The translations under genes were made by a program, and so were the position numbers. DNA of 64,000 nt, taken from positions 930,001-994,000 of the forward strand of contig JACKQL020000019.1 in NCBI GenBank assembly GCA_018296165.2, in the 5' to 3' direction. Numbering within the stretch: position 1 is the first letter of the stretch; every line of letters begins with the position of its first letter. A model generated the notes under the pieces. The model searched no databases, was not told the origin of the DNA, and saw only the letters and a program-made list of their open reading frames with translations. This stretch comes from Termitomyces sp. T153. Taxonomy: Eukaryota > Basidiomycota > Agaricomycetes > Agaricales > Lyophyllaceae. Shown one piece after another: positions 21,701-32,637 of this stretch.

Positions 21701-22471
21701 TTATGAACAGTCAAATGAAAATGGTGCTGGGGTACCATCAACAAACATATTCCGAGTGGCAGAAGGGAGTGTCGCACTCATCCCATCCAATTCGCGTTTC
21801 AATATCACTTGGCACCCAAGGCGGCTTGTATCTGTTAAGCCGAACGCCATATCAAGCATGTCGTTTTCTTCGTCATCTGGCTCAGGAAGACGATCATAAT
21901 AATCGGGTGTGAGAATGACATGGCACGTGGAGCAGGCCACCGATCCTTCACACGCCCCTAAGAGCGACGGAAGAAATAGACAATTAGTATGGAATTGGTG
22001 TTAAGAAAACCACACGCACCTTCCAGATCAATGTCATACTCATGTGCTATGGATAACAAATCGTCACCCTCGTTGGCCTCCACTGTTTTGATCAGATTGC
22101 CCTTGGAATCCTTAAAGTGGACCTTGATCCTGTTTGATGAATCAGTATCGTTGCCCGGTCGCAACGTGGCCAACGTACCCCGTCCCTGGCTCAGGTCGGT
22201 CAACGTGTCCATGACGCGTCACTAATTAAATGAGGCTGGAATGAAAAGACATGTCTGGTTGCCAAATAGCAGTGAATAGGACTCACCAGCTGAAGAATGT
22301 AACCCCCGTGATCGGGTTTCCCAGGTCTTCAGTTGCAGTCGGCCAAAAGTCTTTCCTCGACCAGACTGAAGGGTGTATGGTCTAAGGATGAGGTCGCAAA
22401 CGAGGTCTTTAATGACGTACACTGTGGGCTGTGTGAGAGAATGTGGGATGCGAAAGAAAGTAAAACGCACT
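21701..22471 (-). CDS. YAH1: Mitochondrial [2Fe-2S] ferredoxin, adrenodoxin/YAH1 type
   Basis: Exons on the minus strand are A at 22471 spliced to 22287-22421, then 22179-22221, 22020-22129 and 21701-21957 (introns 49, 65, 49 and 62 nt, all GT...AG). This yields 181 residues if translation starts at the ATG formed across the first splice. Residues 12-45 are basic and Ser/Thr-rich ending 'RGLHSSA', a likely mitochondrial presequence. The ferredoxin core has '[19 protein letters not shown]' with cluster cysteines in CX5CX2C, a distal Cys in '[12 protein letters not shown]', and the family block '[19 protein letters not shown]'. It passes electrons from ferredoxin reductase to Fe-S cluster assembly, heme A and coenzyme Q steps (family knowledge). 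Oddly there is no separate start upstream: its reading frame runs on from an SDHB fragment (22389-22847). An in-frame ATG at 22561 would add 30 SDHB-derived residues. Confidence 0.85.
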
Positions 22472-22847
22472 GTGGGGAAGCGGGTAGACTTTGGTGTGGT
22501 TGTCGACGTTGCGATCGATGCGGCACAAGCAGACGAGGGTGTTCTGGTCGTGGATGTTCATGGCACACGACCCGGCAGATGCCCTCGCGGCACGACCGCC
22601 GGAGCGTTAGCGTATCGTTCTCGATTTTGATGGACGCGTCCAGGATCATCGGCCCCGTCTCGATTTTGCGCGACTGCAGATACGGTTTCTGCGAGTCCGG
22701 GTTCCAGCGAAATTCTTTGAAGTTTCCGAGCAGGACAGGGTTTTCGGTCTGCACGGCTTGGAGGTGCGCAGAGGCGGTTGACAGCAGACGGAGGCGAGAG
22801 GGCTGGGCTGCGATGCGCCAGGCAACGCGGGCGAGGACGGTCTGCAT
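22389..22847 (-). pseudogene. N-terminal half of succinate dehydrogenase iron-sulfur subunit, frameshifted and joined to the ferredoxin gene
   Basis: From ATG 22847 the frame gives a mitochondrial-type leader ([15 protein letters not shown]), '[14 protein letters not shown]', '[12 protein letters not shown]' and '[10 protein letters not shown]'. An extra base near 22574-22575 (TGC-C-GGG) then breaks the frame. In the next frame '[20 protein letters not shown]', 'TKVYPLPH' and, after a 49-nt intron (22422-22470), '[11 protein letters not shown]' follow. These are the [2Fe-2S] domain of SDHB with its four cysteines, up to about residue 140 of a protein usually near 270-290. The 4Fe-4S and 3Fe-4S half is absent; at 22388 the sequence continues in the same frame into the ferredoxin presequence. 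A functional SDHB must lie elsewhere in the genome (inference). A sequencing error could explain the single-base shift but not the missing half. Confidence 0.75.
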
Positions 22848-22960
22848 TACTGTGAGCTTTACAGAGGACTCGACCGGAGTTTTTCATCCTGACACACGTC
22901 ACGTGTATCACGTATCGATCGAACACCTCGAAGCTGAATATTAATATTGATTGTTGGGCT
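22848..22960 (-). promoter_or_regulatory. Promoter of the SDHB-ferredoxin locus with a CACGTG palindrome
   Basis: CACGTG at 22900-22905, 53 bp upstream of the minus-strand ATG, sits in 'ACACACGTCACGTGTATCACG' with two further ACG half-sites. CACGTG is the E-box bound by bHLH factors; use here is inferred from position only. Confidence 0.35.
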
Positions 22961-25725
22961 TAGAAGATTTTCATACATCAGTCGTCAGTCTCTTGTACTT
23001 AAACTCTGTTGAGCTTTCCTCACTGTACTCGAGAGTGCCAAGTTGCCTCGTCTGAAAATGGGAAGTCTTGTGCCGCAATTCTATATGGACTTGGTACGGT
23101 ATTCTTTCCTGGAAATCACACTAATCTTAAGGTTAAACGTTAAACCCCGGGCTTTGAATGTCTTCTTCTTTTCTCATTCTGATTTCTCAAGGATACTGAT
23201 GAATCAGACTGATTCAACCAACCGGCATATCTTCAATGTCGAATGCGCTTCGTTCAGGATTCGGACGTCTGTGAGTCCTTCTTTTCTCTCGTGGATTTAT
23301 TTTTTTCTCGTGATGTTCCCTGAGACTAGCAGCCTGTTGATAATTAAGACTCGTCTCTTTCTTGCTGTGTTGAGCTGAGACCCCAGGTTGTAGATATCAT
23401 GCTGCATGCCTATCACCTGTGCTGCTTGTCTTTATATCCACCAAACTTATGTATTGAGCCCGAAATGCAGTCGAGAAACTCTCCTTATTATCTCTTTGAT
23501 TTTCATAAGCACGTCGATATCACAGTTTTTGTTCTTCTGTTGGGATCTAGTTCCGATCCTCACAGTTAGGAGAAGAGTCTGGTTGCTTTAGCGCGTTACC
23601 TCCTCGAGCTCGGTCACATCATGGGCTATGACTGTTGAAACAGCCTGAACATTCTCTAATCCGATCATGTGGATATTAGATGGGATGTTACGAACGCTTC
23701 CGATGTGCTTCGACCCAATGCTCTTCTTGTATGTCTGCGGAGCCTGGTATGGAAGGGCTATCAAATACATTTGCTTCATTCATGGATACCCCTCATCCCA
23801 TCGTTCTTGCGGTCCTCAAAAACATCACCATCTCATGTGACATGATCCTCAAACGATTGTGTATACATCCTTTGCCACGGTGCCCACTTCGAGACGATCC
23901 AGCTCGGTGCAATAGTGCCAACGTACAATTTCGACACTACTCTTCCTCGTCCGTCTAGTTTCTACCGTGGAGTTCGGCAGCTGCCTGACCGGCGGAGGTC
24001 GGAATCGAAGTCTGAAACAATAGAGATTTATCCACCTCTTCGTATGTTTGACTTATCTGCTTGTAAGAAAAACTTTGCCAAAGCAAAGTTCATTGCGGTC
24101 TTCTAATACTTTGCAGTCCGGTTTTGAGGTTTTATCGTGACCTGCCTACCGATCCCTTTCTACTTTTGTCCTCCAGGGTCAGGTCCGTTTTGGTTTCCCA
24201 GAAGGTAGATTTTCCGTTCGGCCCGTTGATTGCTTTTTGGTAGTTTTAGGTGTAACATAAGAGACATTCGCCCCCTAGGCCTATTAAATTCTTGGGAACT
24301 TGTCACTGTATGAAATCACGTCAGCATTACTCAGCTTGGTCGACTCCGTTGCATGCAGCCTGCGCATACTTGACGCATGAGACTGTGTACGTATCTGTTC
24401 ATTCGAACGAGCAGGTGCGGAACTGTCCAGTCCCTTGGCTAGCCTCCAAGTTTAGCGAGCCCTGGATATAGTTTGTACTGCTGAACTCACTGATGACATG
24501 ACCACTAAGATGTTTCTGGTGTATGGGGAAAGATTCACTAAGCAGTATAACATATGCCGTTCCTGCAGGATTTGACGATGTTTATGAAAGCACAGCTAAA
24601 GTCAGAATTACTTGTAATATGAACACTCAAAGGCCATGGTCCATAATCTAGTTACATATCACATCAGGATCTTCTGTCAATCGATCTCAACCTAGTGCAC
24701 CGCATCGACGTTTTACAGTGGAACATCAGCCTTATGATTATAAAATAGTATCTAATTGACTTTCACCTCATTTTTATATCGTGATCAGCCAACGAGAGGT
24801 CAGATATCAACTCATGAATGATTGACGATAACATCCTCCAAGAATTGCAACAAGATGTGGGTCTTTTCGTATGATATCATGGTTTAAATTTGACCAAAAG
24901 AACAGATCTTTCAGCGAACACCTCTATGCTGTTTTTCCCTCGTGGATTGCCATTATGATCTGCATGACTGAAAGTGGTCTGACGTAGGTAGAATGATCCG
25001 TATAGTACTCAGTTAAATCACGCTGTGCGGCGGCAGTCACATCTACTTTGCTCAGTGGTAGAAGCCGCCACAATCCAAAACTCAGGGCCAGCGATAATAC
25101 AGAAATATTGGTACGAGTCTTCGAGTCTTGATATCTATAATAACAAAACAGCCTTCAACAGGGAGACTGCATAGCGAGTATGAGAGCAGGATTCATTGGC
25201 AGTTGCACAATCGGAGTTGATATGATTGTTAGATCACTCCAAATGCCAACGGACGGAGTGATAGACTGCTCGACAACCCAACATCAACATATTGAGTGGT
25301 TGGTTCAAAGGTGTCTAGTGTACTAATAAGCCACTCAGAAGAAAATAAGCTGAGAAGAAGTACTGGTACTACCATTGTCCTCCAGGAACATTTCAACGTC
25401 AACAGATACTGAAATATCAAGGTCACGGTGCTATTGATATATGGGTCACAATGAGACTTGCGGATGTGAATGTGCAGTCCAATAAATCTATAAAACTACT
25501 TTTGCACGGACTGTCACCCGGTCCCAGGACCTCGGACACAGGAGAACATCCCATCAGATTTCATCTTCCCTAAAACAGACACAACACCTACTAGGCGGTG
25601 ATTCCTGATCGACTTCGGTCTGATTCGGTGTGTTCGCCATGCACTGTAAATATTTACAAAAGGCATATCAAGTGAGCTTCTGTTCTAACACCATCCTTTC
25701 TCTCTCGCCGCACTGACTAGCCAAT
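22961..25725. other. Intergenic region, no gene resolved
   Basis: Composition is host-like, and several pyrimidine-rich acceptor-like and GT-rich donor-like sequences occur at 23070-23340, so a small spliced gene is conceivable near 23058-24000. I could not join exons into a frame with a recognisable product. A minus frame at 23588-23779 ('SVRNIPSNIHMIGLENVQ') and a hydrophobic minus frame at 25229-25426 are likewise unassigned. Confidence 0.35.
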
Positions 25726-27061
25726 ATGGGTCAAGGGTTGTCTCAAACCTTTCCTCCCGCTGCAAAATACAGCGTTGACCACATCCCAGACCTGTCGGGA
25801 AAGGTTATGGTTGTCACCGGTAAGTCCCAACGTTGGTGAAGTCAAATGTTTTCGTCATTTTCTGACTATACCAGGAGGAAACACTGGAATAGGCAAGGAA
25901 ATCGTTCGTGCCCTCCTCATACATAATGCCAAAGTCTATATGGCGTCGAGAAACGTTGCAAAAGGAAAGGCCGCAATTGAGGAGCTGAAAAAAGACACTG
26001 GAAAAGAAGCGTTGTTCTTGGAACTCGATCTTGCAAGTTTGACCAGTGTTCGAAGGGCTGCCGCAGAGTTTCTTGAGAAGGAGAAAGAGTTGCATACCTT
26101 GTTCAACAATGGGTGAGAGTGATAGAATTCTACGATTGCAGTTGCCTGACGTGTTTAGTGGTATCATGTTCCTGACAGAAACACAACAGTCTATGAGCAT
26201 CACTGAAGATGGCTATGATATACAGTGGGGCACAAACGCCCTTGGTAAGTAATTGCACTGGACGTGTCGTATACTCTGAGGCTATTTCATTTGCAGGGCC
26301 ATTCCACTTGACTCAACTTCTTATGCCTGCCCTTCTTGCTGCTGCTAGGAATTCTAACAAAAATGCTCGTGTGATTTTCACATCGTCCATCGCCCTGTCA
26401 AAGGGCATCAATTTCGACACGCTTAAAGATACACCTGCACGCAAGAAAATTGGGGCAAGCGAACGTTACGGGCAGTCAAAGCTTGTATGCCTTGATTTAT
26501 TCTTTTCCGTTATCGCGCTTGCCAGCTGATGGCATCATTCAAGGCAAACATTATTCTGGCACAGGAGATTGCACGAAGATATGGTGACAAGGGAGTCATC
26601 GGGGTATCTCTTGACCCCGGTAATTACTCTGCGTGTTCACTTTCTTAGTTGTTTCAACTGACGTATATTCTTCTGTCCATTAGGAGGAACAAAGACTGGC
26701 CTCCAACAGCACCTGCCTGGTTGGGCGCGGCCAATTCTTGTACGTCACTTGTTGTCCATCTGTATCGAATGATATATGATATTGAGATATATCATGTCTT
26801 TCAGAATCTGATGCTTCACCCACCTGCTAATGGTGCTCTGACTTCGCTCTTTGCGGGGACTTCAGAATCAACGGAACTTAATGGCAAGGTAAATATCAAA
26901 TCTAGGGTTACGCCAACTCAATCACTGATAATCGTGTTTCCCGTTCACTGTAGTTCCTGATTCCGTTTGCGCGTATAGGTGTTGCTAGTACAGCTGCCCA
27001 GAATCCTGAATTGGGCCAAAGATTGTGGTCCTATCTCGAGGAAGAGGTAAAGCTGAAGTAG
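25726..27061 (+). CDS. NAD(P)-dependent short-chain dehydrogenase/reductase (retinol-dehydrogenase-like)
   Basis: Eight exons (25726-25819, 25875-26112, 26159-26244, 26297-26484, 26526-26619, 26684-26739, 26805-26888, 26954-27061) with short GT...AG introns give 315 residues in one frame. The Rossmann start 'VVTGGNTGIGKE' (TGxxxGIG, cofactor binding) spans the first intron. The 'DLASLTSVRRAAAEF' block, 'LFNNGG' in place of the usual NNAG, and 'YGQSKL' (catalytic YxxxK) follow, with 'FTSSIA' supplying the catalytic Ser. 'VSLDPGGTKTGL' is the usual loop after the catalytic helix. Length and pattern fit fungal classical SDRs related to retinol dehydrogenases. The substrate cannot be told from sequence, and no biosynthetic neighbours suggest a pathway. 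There is no sign of decay. Confidence 0.9.
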
Positions 27062-27439
27062 CGGTGTTGTCCGACTGCAGAGACACTAAATGTGAAAGCA
27101 CGCATGTCTTGATTGGATCTACAAGTCTGTACACACCTGTAGTAAAAGTAGGAATGTTCGTTTATTCACCATAATTTGAATGACGACCGAAACGGTACGC
27201 TCCTCAGGCACAAGTCAAACAAAGATTGGAAAAGATGGTGTCAAGCACCGTGGTCAGATTGTGATGGATGAATTGAATTCTCTCACAGGTTAATATGATA
27301 GAAGTAGCATGCAATGGAAGTATGATCCTGATGAATCTCTGCAAATAAATATCCTGATCAAGGCAGTGTTCCACTGGCAGGTGGGAATAGAATCAAATAC
27401 TGCCTACAGTCGAGAACTTCTGGAAACAGCTCAAGCATG
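27062..27439. other. 3' flank of the dehydrogenase gene
   Basis: No gene is supported. The sequence passes from host-like composition to CpG-poor repeat DNA at about 27400. Confidence 0.35.
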
Positions 27440-28345
27440 ATCTTCTCCATCATGTGGCACTACCACAATTGGATCATCTCTTGAACTCTAGTTTCCTCTG
27501 CCACTTGCTCCTCCCTGCTGTAGCCAGGTGATAGCCTTTAACAGGCCCTCTGATGTGGCTCCAATTGCGCTGTACCAAAACGACCTTTTAAATATATTTC
27601 TTGCGATGTGCTGAAGCTAAGAGAGTAGCTATTTATCTACTAGGTTTTAAAAATACAATATTAAACAGGGAGAAGTGGGAGGGTGCTCAAAAGTAATAAC
27701 GACTAACTATAAAGACAACTGTAGCAAACCTGACAGAGAGTGAGCCATCAGTAGTGTTGGTCATACCAGCAGCTTACAGTGAAACAAACTTGCCACAATA
27801 AAATAACTTATAGCTTATAGTGCAAAGTTTGCGAATTCTGTAAAAAAAAGAAGACATGTCAAGTATTGTCAAAAAGACATGTCAAGTATTGTCAAAAGAT
27901 GTCCTGAGAGTGGAATGGTAACATAGGATGTGTTGGAAGTGATAGCAATACTTTGCTAAGGACTATTGGTTGGAAGCTAGTGAGAGAGCAACAATGTGCC
28001 TCACCCTGTTCAGAGGACAGATTGAAGATATGCACAGAAAATAATGGAAAGCAAGACATCTAGACCCTACCGTTCATGGTCCAGCATCTCCCAATCAATG
28101 GCACTGAGCCAAAAGTGGCTTTGAGTCTGCAAGAACAAAGTAAGATGTTATGCAGAGGCCTCTGAAAATGCTCCTTATCCTTGCCACCTGCATTTATGCT
28201 GACCTTTACCACTTTCTGCTCACTACTGTAACCATGTGGTAGCTTTCAACAGGCCCTCTGATACAGCCACAATTGTACTGCACTAAAATGACCTTTCAAA
28301 TATATTTCTTTTTATGATGCACCTAAGCTAGGAGGATATAGAACT
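27440..28345 (+). repeat. Two direct copies of an unnamed dispersed repeat
   Basis: About 27508-27640 and 28205-28345 align in direct orientation ('AACAGGCCCTCTGAT', 'CAATTGYRCTGYACYAAAAYGACCTTTYAAATATATTTCTT', the latter given as consensus in two parts below 20 bases each when read separately). Flanking words also match ('ATGGCACTRMCRCAA', 'CAGAGGCCTCTGAAAA'). A third related copy lies near 16180-16340. Spacing of about 700 bp is compatible with LTRs of a small element, but no clear termini or target duplications were found. Confidence 0.5.
27852..27896 (+). repeat. 22-bp tandem duplication
   Basis: 'AGACATGTCAAGTATTGTCA' plus two bases is present twice head to tail. The copies are identical, so the event is recent compared with its surroundings. 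Confidence 0.8.
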
Positions 28346-29679
28346 GATAAAGGAGAGAGTTGGGGATGGTGGAGGCAATAAGAATGATGTTGCAAGAAGC
28401 TGAAGAAAGTAAAGACTTTATCTATGTCTTCTTTTCAACTCTCCTAATTGTAATACCATTATGCTGAAAAAGACTGATAACCTAGTGCCATGGATAATGT
28501 CTTGTGTAATACCTAGCATTGCATAATGTGTTGCTCTGCCTGTCCTTGCAGAATGGCAAATAATTTATTCTGAAACCATGATCTAGAAGGTAAAGATCCA
28601 TCTTCCCATATGAATGGAGCCCTTTGTCAATAATGAATTTTGTCCTGATTTTCAACATATTTGTGAAGTAATGGATACTAGATCAGTTACATATTGACAA
28701 GTAAAAAGGATATTCAAACCATGGTAGAAAAGATGAACTTTATGATAAGGCAGATGATAAATAACCTGTGGAGCCTGACCAAGAGTTAAGTGAAGCATGT
28801 TTGATTATCTTACACCAGTCTGGTGAGGACTGTCTTTTGAATAAGCTTGCACAATTGATGGCATGCATAAAAACAACATGACATTATAGTTGCAAATAGC
28901 AAGTCATCATAGTCACTGGTCATTGTTGCTGTCTTGACAAACTCTGCTGGGTGGGAGAGGCCAAGAGTTTGTTTTCTTCATATAGGACTGACTTGAACCT
29001 TGTTTGGACCATGGATAATTGTTTGTGTTGAACAAGGTTTTCAATTGATAAAGACAATCTGTCCAGAGTGCTCAAAAGCACTCTCTCCATCATGCCAGCA
29101 GCGATTCCTTTGACAAAGTGAACATGTGGATGTGTTCTGCAAGGAATTTTTGTTTGTATTTATTGGATAACAAATGTGGGGGAAGATCAGTTTGAATATT
29201 GTCTTTTCCTACAATGTAACAAATTTGGAGATTACTACCTGTTTGGAAGTAATTTCTGCTACTAAATGAATGTCAATATCCCAACAAGAAAAAAGGAATG
29301 AATGAGTTAGAGATACTGTAAAAGAAGACTTAGAGTTCAGATTGAATAAGAATAAGGACACTGAGTGGATTCTACAAGAAATAGTATACAAATACATTGA
29401 GGATAAATAGGTAGAATGATATAAGGGGAATATCACAGGAGGCAAGTAAAGTATGCAAAGTCTAAGAACTGAGATGGCTTGTGGTGGATTGAATAATAGT
29501 AAAAGGAAAAAATATGAGCAGTATATGGTGTCAGAGTAGAAACAAAATGTGACAATGAAGTTCTAAGTTATGCAACAACTTGGATGCTGAAAACTATCAA
29601 ATGAAGCAATGTGGTTGAGGCTTGTCAAAACAGCCATGAGCTTGAGAAAGAGGATGTCTATTTTTGTATCATTGTCTTT
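28346..29679. other. CpG-poor non-coding stretch
   Basis: No recognisable coding sequence, RNA gene or LTR. The minus frame at 29209-29445 is hydrophobic but isolated and has no splice or family support. Confidence 0.35.
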
Positions 29680-29684
29680 GGAAG

Positions 29685-30162
29685 TGTAAGGGGATGACCC
29701 CTTTATGGGTAACTCTGACTCTATCTGGCCTTAGTCATAGGTATAGCATCATCTTTAGCATATCTGACAGACTAGCTGCCAAGCCCCTGCACCCTCCAGT
29801 CAGTATTAGTCAGCCCTTCATAGTCATTGGACTCTATTTCTCCTTTTGACATATTGATAGTCATTACTGCTTAGCATACCTGGGCCATTTACCACATATA
29901 GTATTAGCCATAGTATAGCCACAGATGTAGTATATAAGCCAGTCATAAGGATAGAATATCCTTTGACCAATCAATAGCAGTGTTCCCCAGGTCAATCCAG
30001 TGAACTGATTGTGAGAACCCCAGCATTGCCACCTTGCTTGGCTCACTGCACTCACCCCTTGCCTGCCTCTGAGCCACTGTTCTGCTCCTTTGACACTCAC
30101 TTGTTGCCTGCACTAGCTTGCTCTTGTTGGGTTTACCCACAGAGTGTTTGTTCCTAGTGGCA
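29685..30162 (+). repeat. 5' LTR of the short element
   Basis: Starts TGTAAGGGGATGACC and ends 'CTAGTGGCA'. A TATA box 'AGTATATAAGCC' at about 29927-29938 probably marks the transcription start region. The same box is at about 31335 in the 3' LTR. Confidence 0.85.
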
Positions 30163-30183
30163 CTTGAGTCTGGTTGTACACCT

Positions 30184-31074
30184 ATGCCTGTTGCCATCGT
30201 TGCCTCTGCCCAAATGGCCTCATGGCCTAGTATGGGTGGCTATGCTGTTCCTTCAGGCTCCACCACATGGTCAGCTCCATCTGGGCAGCCAAAGCCCAAG
30301 TCCTCCATCAAACCTCCTGCTGTGCCCACCTCTCACATTCCCCAATGTGTAGCATGTTCTACCTCTAATGCTCCCCTTGCCATCACCCTTGCTTGGGACC
30401 TCCCTCCTATGGATGGCCACACCCCATGTTTTGAGTGCACACTTGAACTCCCCAACTCTCTTGTTGTGCACATGGTTTGTCACCAGGGGCAGGGCCTTAA
30501 ACAAGCCCTTGACATTTCCAGTGCCCACTTGGCAGCCTTTATGGTTAGCTCAGCTGGAGGAGACCACTGGTTTGTCTCTATTCAAAGCTCTGATCAGCAG
30601 ATTGGAGAAGCCCTTGTGGTTATTGGAAAGCAGATAGCTAAGAGGCAAGTCCACATACCACAGAAGCAATGCTCAGGCAACATTGCACCAGCAGTTGCTG
30701 CACTGGCACCTTTGGGATCCACTGTGTTGTCCAGCCCTACTTCTACCAGGCTAGGAGTGCCCTCTTCTAGCACTCTGGCAGTGGCATCTAATACCACTAC
30801 CATGGCCCCTACCCCTTCTACCCAGCAGCCCCCATCTCTCCTTCTGGGCTCACAAATGTTGAGCATTCATGAGGGGGCTACACCACCTTCTCCAATGGAC
30901 ACAACTTCTCCCATGACCCTCTCTACTCCAGTGCCTGAAGTGTCAGCCCTAATAATACAATACACCTTTGGACACTACTCCATGGAGGCAGAACCAGCCA
31001 TTGCACATTGTAGCCAGCCATATTGGGGACAGCATCTTAATGCCACAGCTGTTTGTTGGGTTGACAAACCTTGA
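30184..31074 (+). CDS. Unknown 296-residue protein carried by the short LTR element
   Basis: From the first internal ATG (MPVAIVASAQM) the frame is open for 296 codons and closes just before the purine tract. It is also open 22 codons upstream into the LTR (ATG 30118). The N-terminal third is Ser/Pro-rich, with four cysteines in 'IPQCVACS' and 'HTPCFECTLELP' that could form a small zinc site. A middle part (about residues 95-165) looks folded ('QALDISSAHLAAFMVSSAGG', 'IGEALVVIGKQIAKRQ'), and the tail is Ser/Thr/Pro-rich. I recognise no gag, protease or host family. An open frame in an otherwise CpG-decayed neighbourhood suggests recent insertion or selection. A gag-like role or a captured host gene are both possible. 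Confidence 0.5.
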   Translation: MPVAIVASAQMASWPSMGGYAVPSGSTTWSAPSGQPKPKSSIKPPAVPTSHIPQCVACSTSNAPLAITLAWDLPPMDGHTPCFECTLELPNSLVVHMVCHQGQGLKQALDISSAHLAAFMVSSAGGDHWFVSIQSSDQQIGEALVVIGKQIAKRQVHIPQKQCSGNIAPAVAALAPLGSTVLSSPTSTRLGVPSSSTLAVASNTTTMAPTPSTQQPPSLLLGSQMLSIHEGATPPSPMDTTSPMTLSTPVPEVSALIIQYTFGHYSMEAEPAIAHCSQPYWGQHLNATAVCWVDKP

Positions 31075-31088
31075 AGGGGGGGGAGTGA

Positions 31089-31565
31089 TGTAAGGGGATG
31101 ACCCCTTTATAGGTAACTCCAACTCTATCCAGCCTTAGTCATAGGTATAGCATCATCTTTAGCATATCCAACCAACTAGCTGCCAAGCCCCTGCACCCTC
31201 CAGTCAGTATTAGTCAGCCCTTCATAGTCATTGGACTCTATTTCTCCTTTTGATGTATTGATAGTCATTACTGCTTAGCATACCTGGGCCACTTACCACA
31301 TATAGTATTAGTCATAGTATAGCCACAGATGTAGTATATAAGCCAGTTATAAGGATAGAATATCCTTTGACCAATCAATAGCAGTGTTCCCCAGGTCTAT
31401 CCAGTGAACTGATTGTGAGAACCCCAGCATTGCCACCTAGCTTGGCTCACTGCACTTGCCCCTTGCCTGCCTCTTAGCTGCTGTTCTGCTCCTTTGATGC
31501 TTGCTTGTCACCTGCACTAGCTTGCTCTTGTTGGGTTTACCCACAGAGTGTTTGTTTCCCTCACA
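31089..31565 (+). repeat. 3' LTR of the short element
   Basis: Starts TGTAAGGGGATGACC after 'GGGGAGTGA' and ends 'TTTCCCTCACA', followed by the GGAAG duplication. Confidence 0.85.
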
Positions 31566-31570
31566 GGAAG

Positions 31571-32632
31571 TGTGCTGGCAAGCAAGACCATTTCCAGCAT
31601 ACACAAAAGGCCATCCCAATTTTAAGGCTAGCATCAGTCCAAATGATCATATCTGCCAATGCATTATCCCATCAAGTTACATCCACAAAGTAGACATTGA
31701 TTACTCTTGTAATTACTTTGATGAACCACTCTATGTTGATGATCACTTCCTTATTTAGGTAAATGCCAGCATGCATCATGTTTTCTCTGGACATCTCACA
31801 ATACATTTTGTTCAAAGATGGTTGATCCCATGGCAAAACATTCAATAACCAGTTCAAGTGCCCACAAATGCTTGTATCTTGAAGATAATGTCTTGCATTG
31901 AATCATCATTGAGGGTGATCAATCTCAGATTCACATCAATGCACAAACTAATTATTTTAAGTATCTCTCTGAACTCTTTTTTCTTTTACCCCCATGAATC
32001 ACCACCAATTGAGTTCTAAAAGATGAGTAGTTGGACTTGTCTTCAGGGTGGTAGGCACCTTTGTACAAAACCAAATTAGATAGAAAATCTCAAGAATAGA
32101 AGTCATCCATAAACATATGGAGATCAATGATGTTCAATTTTTTGATTTTTCTAGCCAGTTCATTAAGCCTGATACATCACATCATATCCAAAAGAAGCTC
32201 TGTTCCCAAACACTAGCCAATGAACAATGAACCAGCATCCATTAACTATCTGGCAGAGTAGAGAGGATGAGCAGGGGGTTCAAAAAGACATTTGTGACAT
32301 TGGATTTACATAGCAATAGGATATCATTTGGAAACATCTACTTGGCATTATCAACTCAGGATTTCATCATTTAGACCTGAGGCTAAGTGATCAGTGGCTA
32401 CCCTGGCTTTATTCTTCTGCTGCATGACAAATAGTGAGGAGGCCTTCATTCTGGATAAAAGATCTTTCAATTCCAGAATCCCTGTCCAATGGTTGACTTC
32501 ATTTTCTTTGTGTATAAAGGCTTGGATAGCTTCTAGATCTCTGGTAGCAAATAAATAGCTCTGTATCAAGTTGTTGACATTTACCTCCTACTGGCCTCTG
32601 TTGAAGGGCCAAAAACCATCTTACAGGCCTTT
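31571..32632. other. Unassigned, CpG-poor stretch
   Basis: Possible old coding remnants exist on the minus strand (32351-32569, 'HWTGILELKDLLSRMKASS') and plus strand (31501-31758), but neither shows a diagnostic motif. It is probably transposon debris. Confidence 0.3.
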
Positions 32633-32637
32633 CATAA

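Larger units (their letters stand above)
29685..31565 (+). mobile_element. Short non-autonomous LTR element with complete ends
   Basis: Direct LTRs of 478 bp (29685-30162) and 477 bp (31089-31565) flank only 926 bp of internal DNA. GGAAG stands at 29680-29684 and again at 31566-31570, a 5-bp target duplication. A purine tract 'GAAGGGGGGGGAG' precedes the 3' LTR. No protease, RT or integrase is encoded, so it must be mobilised by another element (TRIM- or LARD-like). The LTRs are about 95% alike by eye. A solo LTR of the same family lies inverted at 42978-43455. Confidence 0.88.

Noticed and set aside
22333..22944. 203-codon plus-strand open frame over the SDHB region
   Set aside because: It is the antisense shadow of the SDHB-ferredoxin exons; the minus strand carries family motifs and splice sites.
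22958..24100. Small spliced host gene
   Set aside because: Splice-like sites exist, but no combination gave a frame longer than a few dozen codons or a known motif, so it is left as unresolved intergenic DNA.
25020..25095. tRNA gene suggested by 'GCTCAGTGGTAGAAGC'
   Set aside because: No box B at the right distance and no cloverleaf pairing.
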